Below are positions 6,868 to 7,421 of a stretch of 7,421 bases of DNA, one piece after another. Source of the DNA: Bacillota bacterium (GTDB lineage Bacteria; Bacillota; Clostridia; Christensenellales; Aristaeellaceae); NCBI GenBank assembly GCA_019137115.1, contig JAGVSV010000251.1, forward strand, positions 1 through 7,421. Direction: 5' to 3'. Within the stretch, counting starts at the first letter, position 1. Every line of letters begins with the position of its first letter. The position numbers and the translations under genes were made by a program. A model generated the notes under the pieces. That model was given only the letters and a program-made list of their open reading frames with translations. It ran no database searches and was not told the DNA's origin.

Positions 6868-7421
6868 ATGAAGAAACGGTTTTTCGTGGTGCTGTTGGCT
6901 CTTGCCATGGCATTGTCGTTGGTCGCGCCCGCCGCAATGGCCGCTGACGCCATCAAAATTGGCGGCATCGGCGTGCTGAGCGGTGACTACTCGAAGTATG
7001 GCCTGGCCGTCCGGGAAGGGGTAGACCTGTACATCAAGCAGATCAACGCCGCCGGGGGCGTGCTGGGCCAACAGGTGGAGATCCTCTGGGAAGACACCGA
7101 AGCCAAGGCGGACTTTGCAATCAGCGCGTACAACAAACTGGTGGAGCAGGACGGCGTGGTCGCCATCTTAGGCGCGGTGCTGTCGGGCGAAACCAAGGCC
7201 GTGGCCGAAGTTTCCGCTGAGGACGGCATCCCGCAGATTACCCCTTCGGCGACAGACTATGACGTAACGACCGACCGCGCCAACGTTTTCCGCACCTGCT
7301 TCCTGGATCCCTTCCAGGGCAATGTCATCGCCAACTATATGGCGCAACAGGGCATCAAGAAGGTAGCGGCGCTCTATGACAACGCCACCCCCTACTCCCT
7401 GGGGCTGTTTGAGGCGTTCAA
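6868..7421 (+). CDS. LivK-like ABC substrate-binding protein, 3'-truncated
   Basis: This is the N-terminal 184 residues of an extracytoplasmic binding protein of the branched-chain amino acid (Peripla_BP_6) type, which delivers ligand to an ABC importer. A Sec signal peptide is clear: MKKR, a hydrophobic core (about 5-20) and an AMA cleavage site (23-25), with mature protein from A26. The mature part starts with IKIGGIGVLSGDYSKYG and continues with INAAGGVLGQQVE and ILGAVLSGETKAVA, where small and hydroxyl residues usually contact the ligand alpha-amino and carboxyl groups. IPQITPSATDYDVT follows, typical of LivJ/LivK. There is no lipobox; the first cysteine is residue 144. The gene runs off the window, where permease and ATPase genes would be expected. 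Leucine, isoleucine or valine is a family guess; other amino acids, amides or small organic acids are possible. Confidence 0.92.
   Translation, partial: MKKRFFVVLLALAMALSLVAPAAMAADAIKIGGIGVLSGDYSKYGLAVREGVDLYIKQINAAGGVLGQQVEILWEDTEAKADFAISAYNKLVEQDGVVAILGAVLSGETKAVAEVSAEDGIPQITPSATDYDVTTDRANVFRTCFLDPFQGNVIANYMAQQGIKKVAALYDNATPYSLGLFEAF

Noticed and set aside
6670..7071. Longer N-terminus for the RluA-type protein
   Set aside because: The extension crosses the - strand promoter and the opposing substrate-binding gene, and the family N-terminus and ribosome binding site both point to the ATG at 6669.
1..7421. Mobile elements, CRISPR arrays, tRNA or rRNA genes, phage or defence systems
   Set aside because: No transposase-like protein, regular repeat-spacer pattern, tRNA-like fold or defence gene was seen; nearly all of the window is accounted for by conserved housekeeping genes.

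Overview
The window is a gene-dense, high-GC stretch of ordinary bacterial chromosome, with seven protein genes and almost no spare DNA. The most likely source is a high-GC member of the Clostridia or a related Firmicutes lineage. The reasons are the DUF512 radical SAM gene directly upstream of der and plsY (a familiar Firmicutes grouping), strong AAGGAGG-type ribosome binding sites, and the sequence flavour of the TyrRS, IMPACT, Cof-type and RluA proteins. This taxonomic call is inference; there is no rRNA gene to settle it.

Layout on the + strand: a 5'-truncated DUF512 radical SAM gene (2-1063) overlaps der (1056-2396), which overlaps plsY (2396-3004), forming a tightly packed operon. A 44-base gap then holds a near-consensus sigma-A promoter, followed by a short leader with a hairpin next to the Shine-Dalgarno, and tyrS (3091-4320). 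An IMPACT/YigZ-family gene (about 4296-4964) starts inside the end of tyrS from a non-ATG codon. On the - strand, an rluA-type pseudouridine synthase gene (6669-5779) is followed by a Cof-type HAD phosphatase gene (5782-4952), joined by an ATGA overlap. The phosphatase gene runs tail to tail into the IMPACT gene with a 13-base overlap of coding sequence. A 198-base divergent intergenic region (6670-6867) carries a good promoter for the rluA operon and a weaker candidate for the last gene. That gene, on the + strand (6868 to the window end), encodes the N-terminal half of a LivK-like ABC transporter substrate-binding protein.

Functionally the + strand block serves ribosome assembly (Der), phospholipid synthesis (PlsY) and tRNA charging (TyrRS). 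The - strand pair combines RNA modification with small-molecule dephosphorylation. The right edge begins what is probably an amino-acid uptake operon. I found no mobile element, CRISPR array, tRNA or rRNA, and no convincing new system. The points most worth checking are small: a substrate-binding protein with a signal peptide but no lipobox, the non-ATG start of the IMPACT gene, the tyrS leader without room for a T-box, and the overlapping convergent genes.
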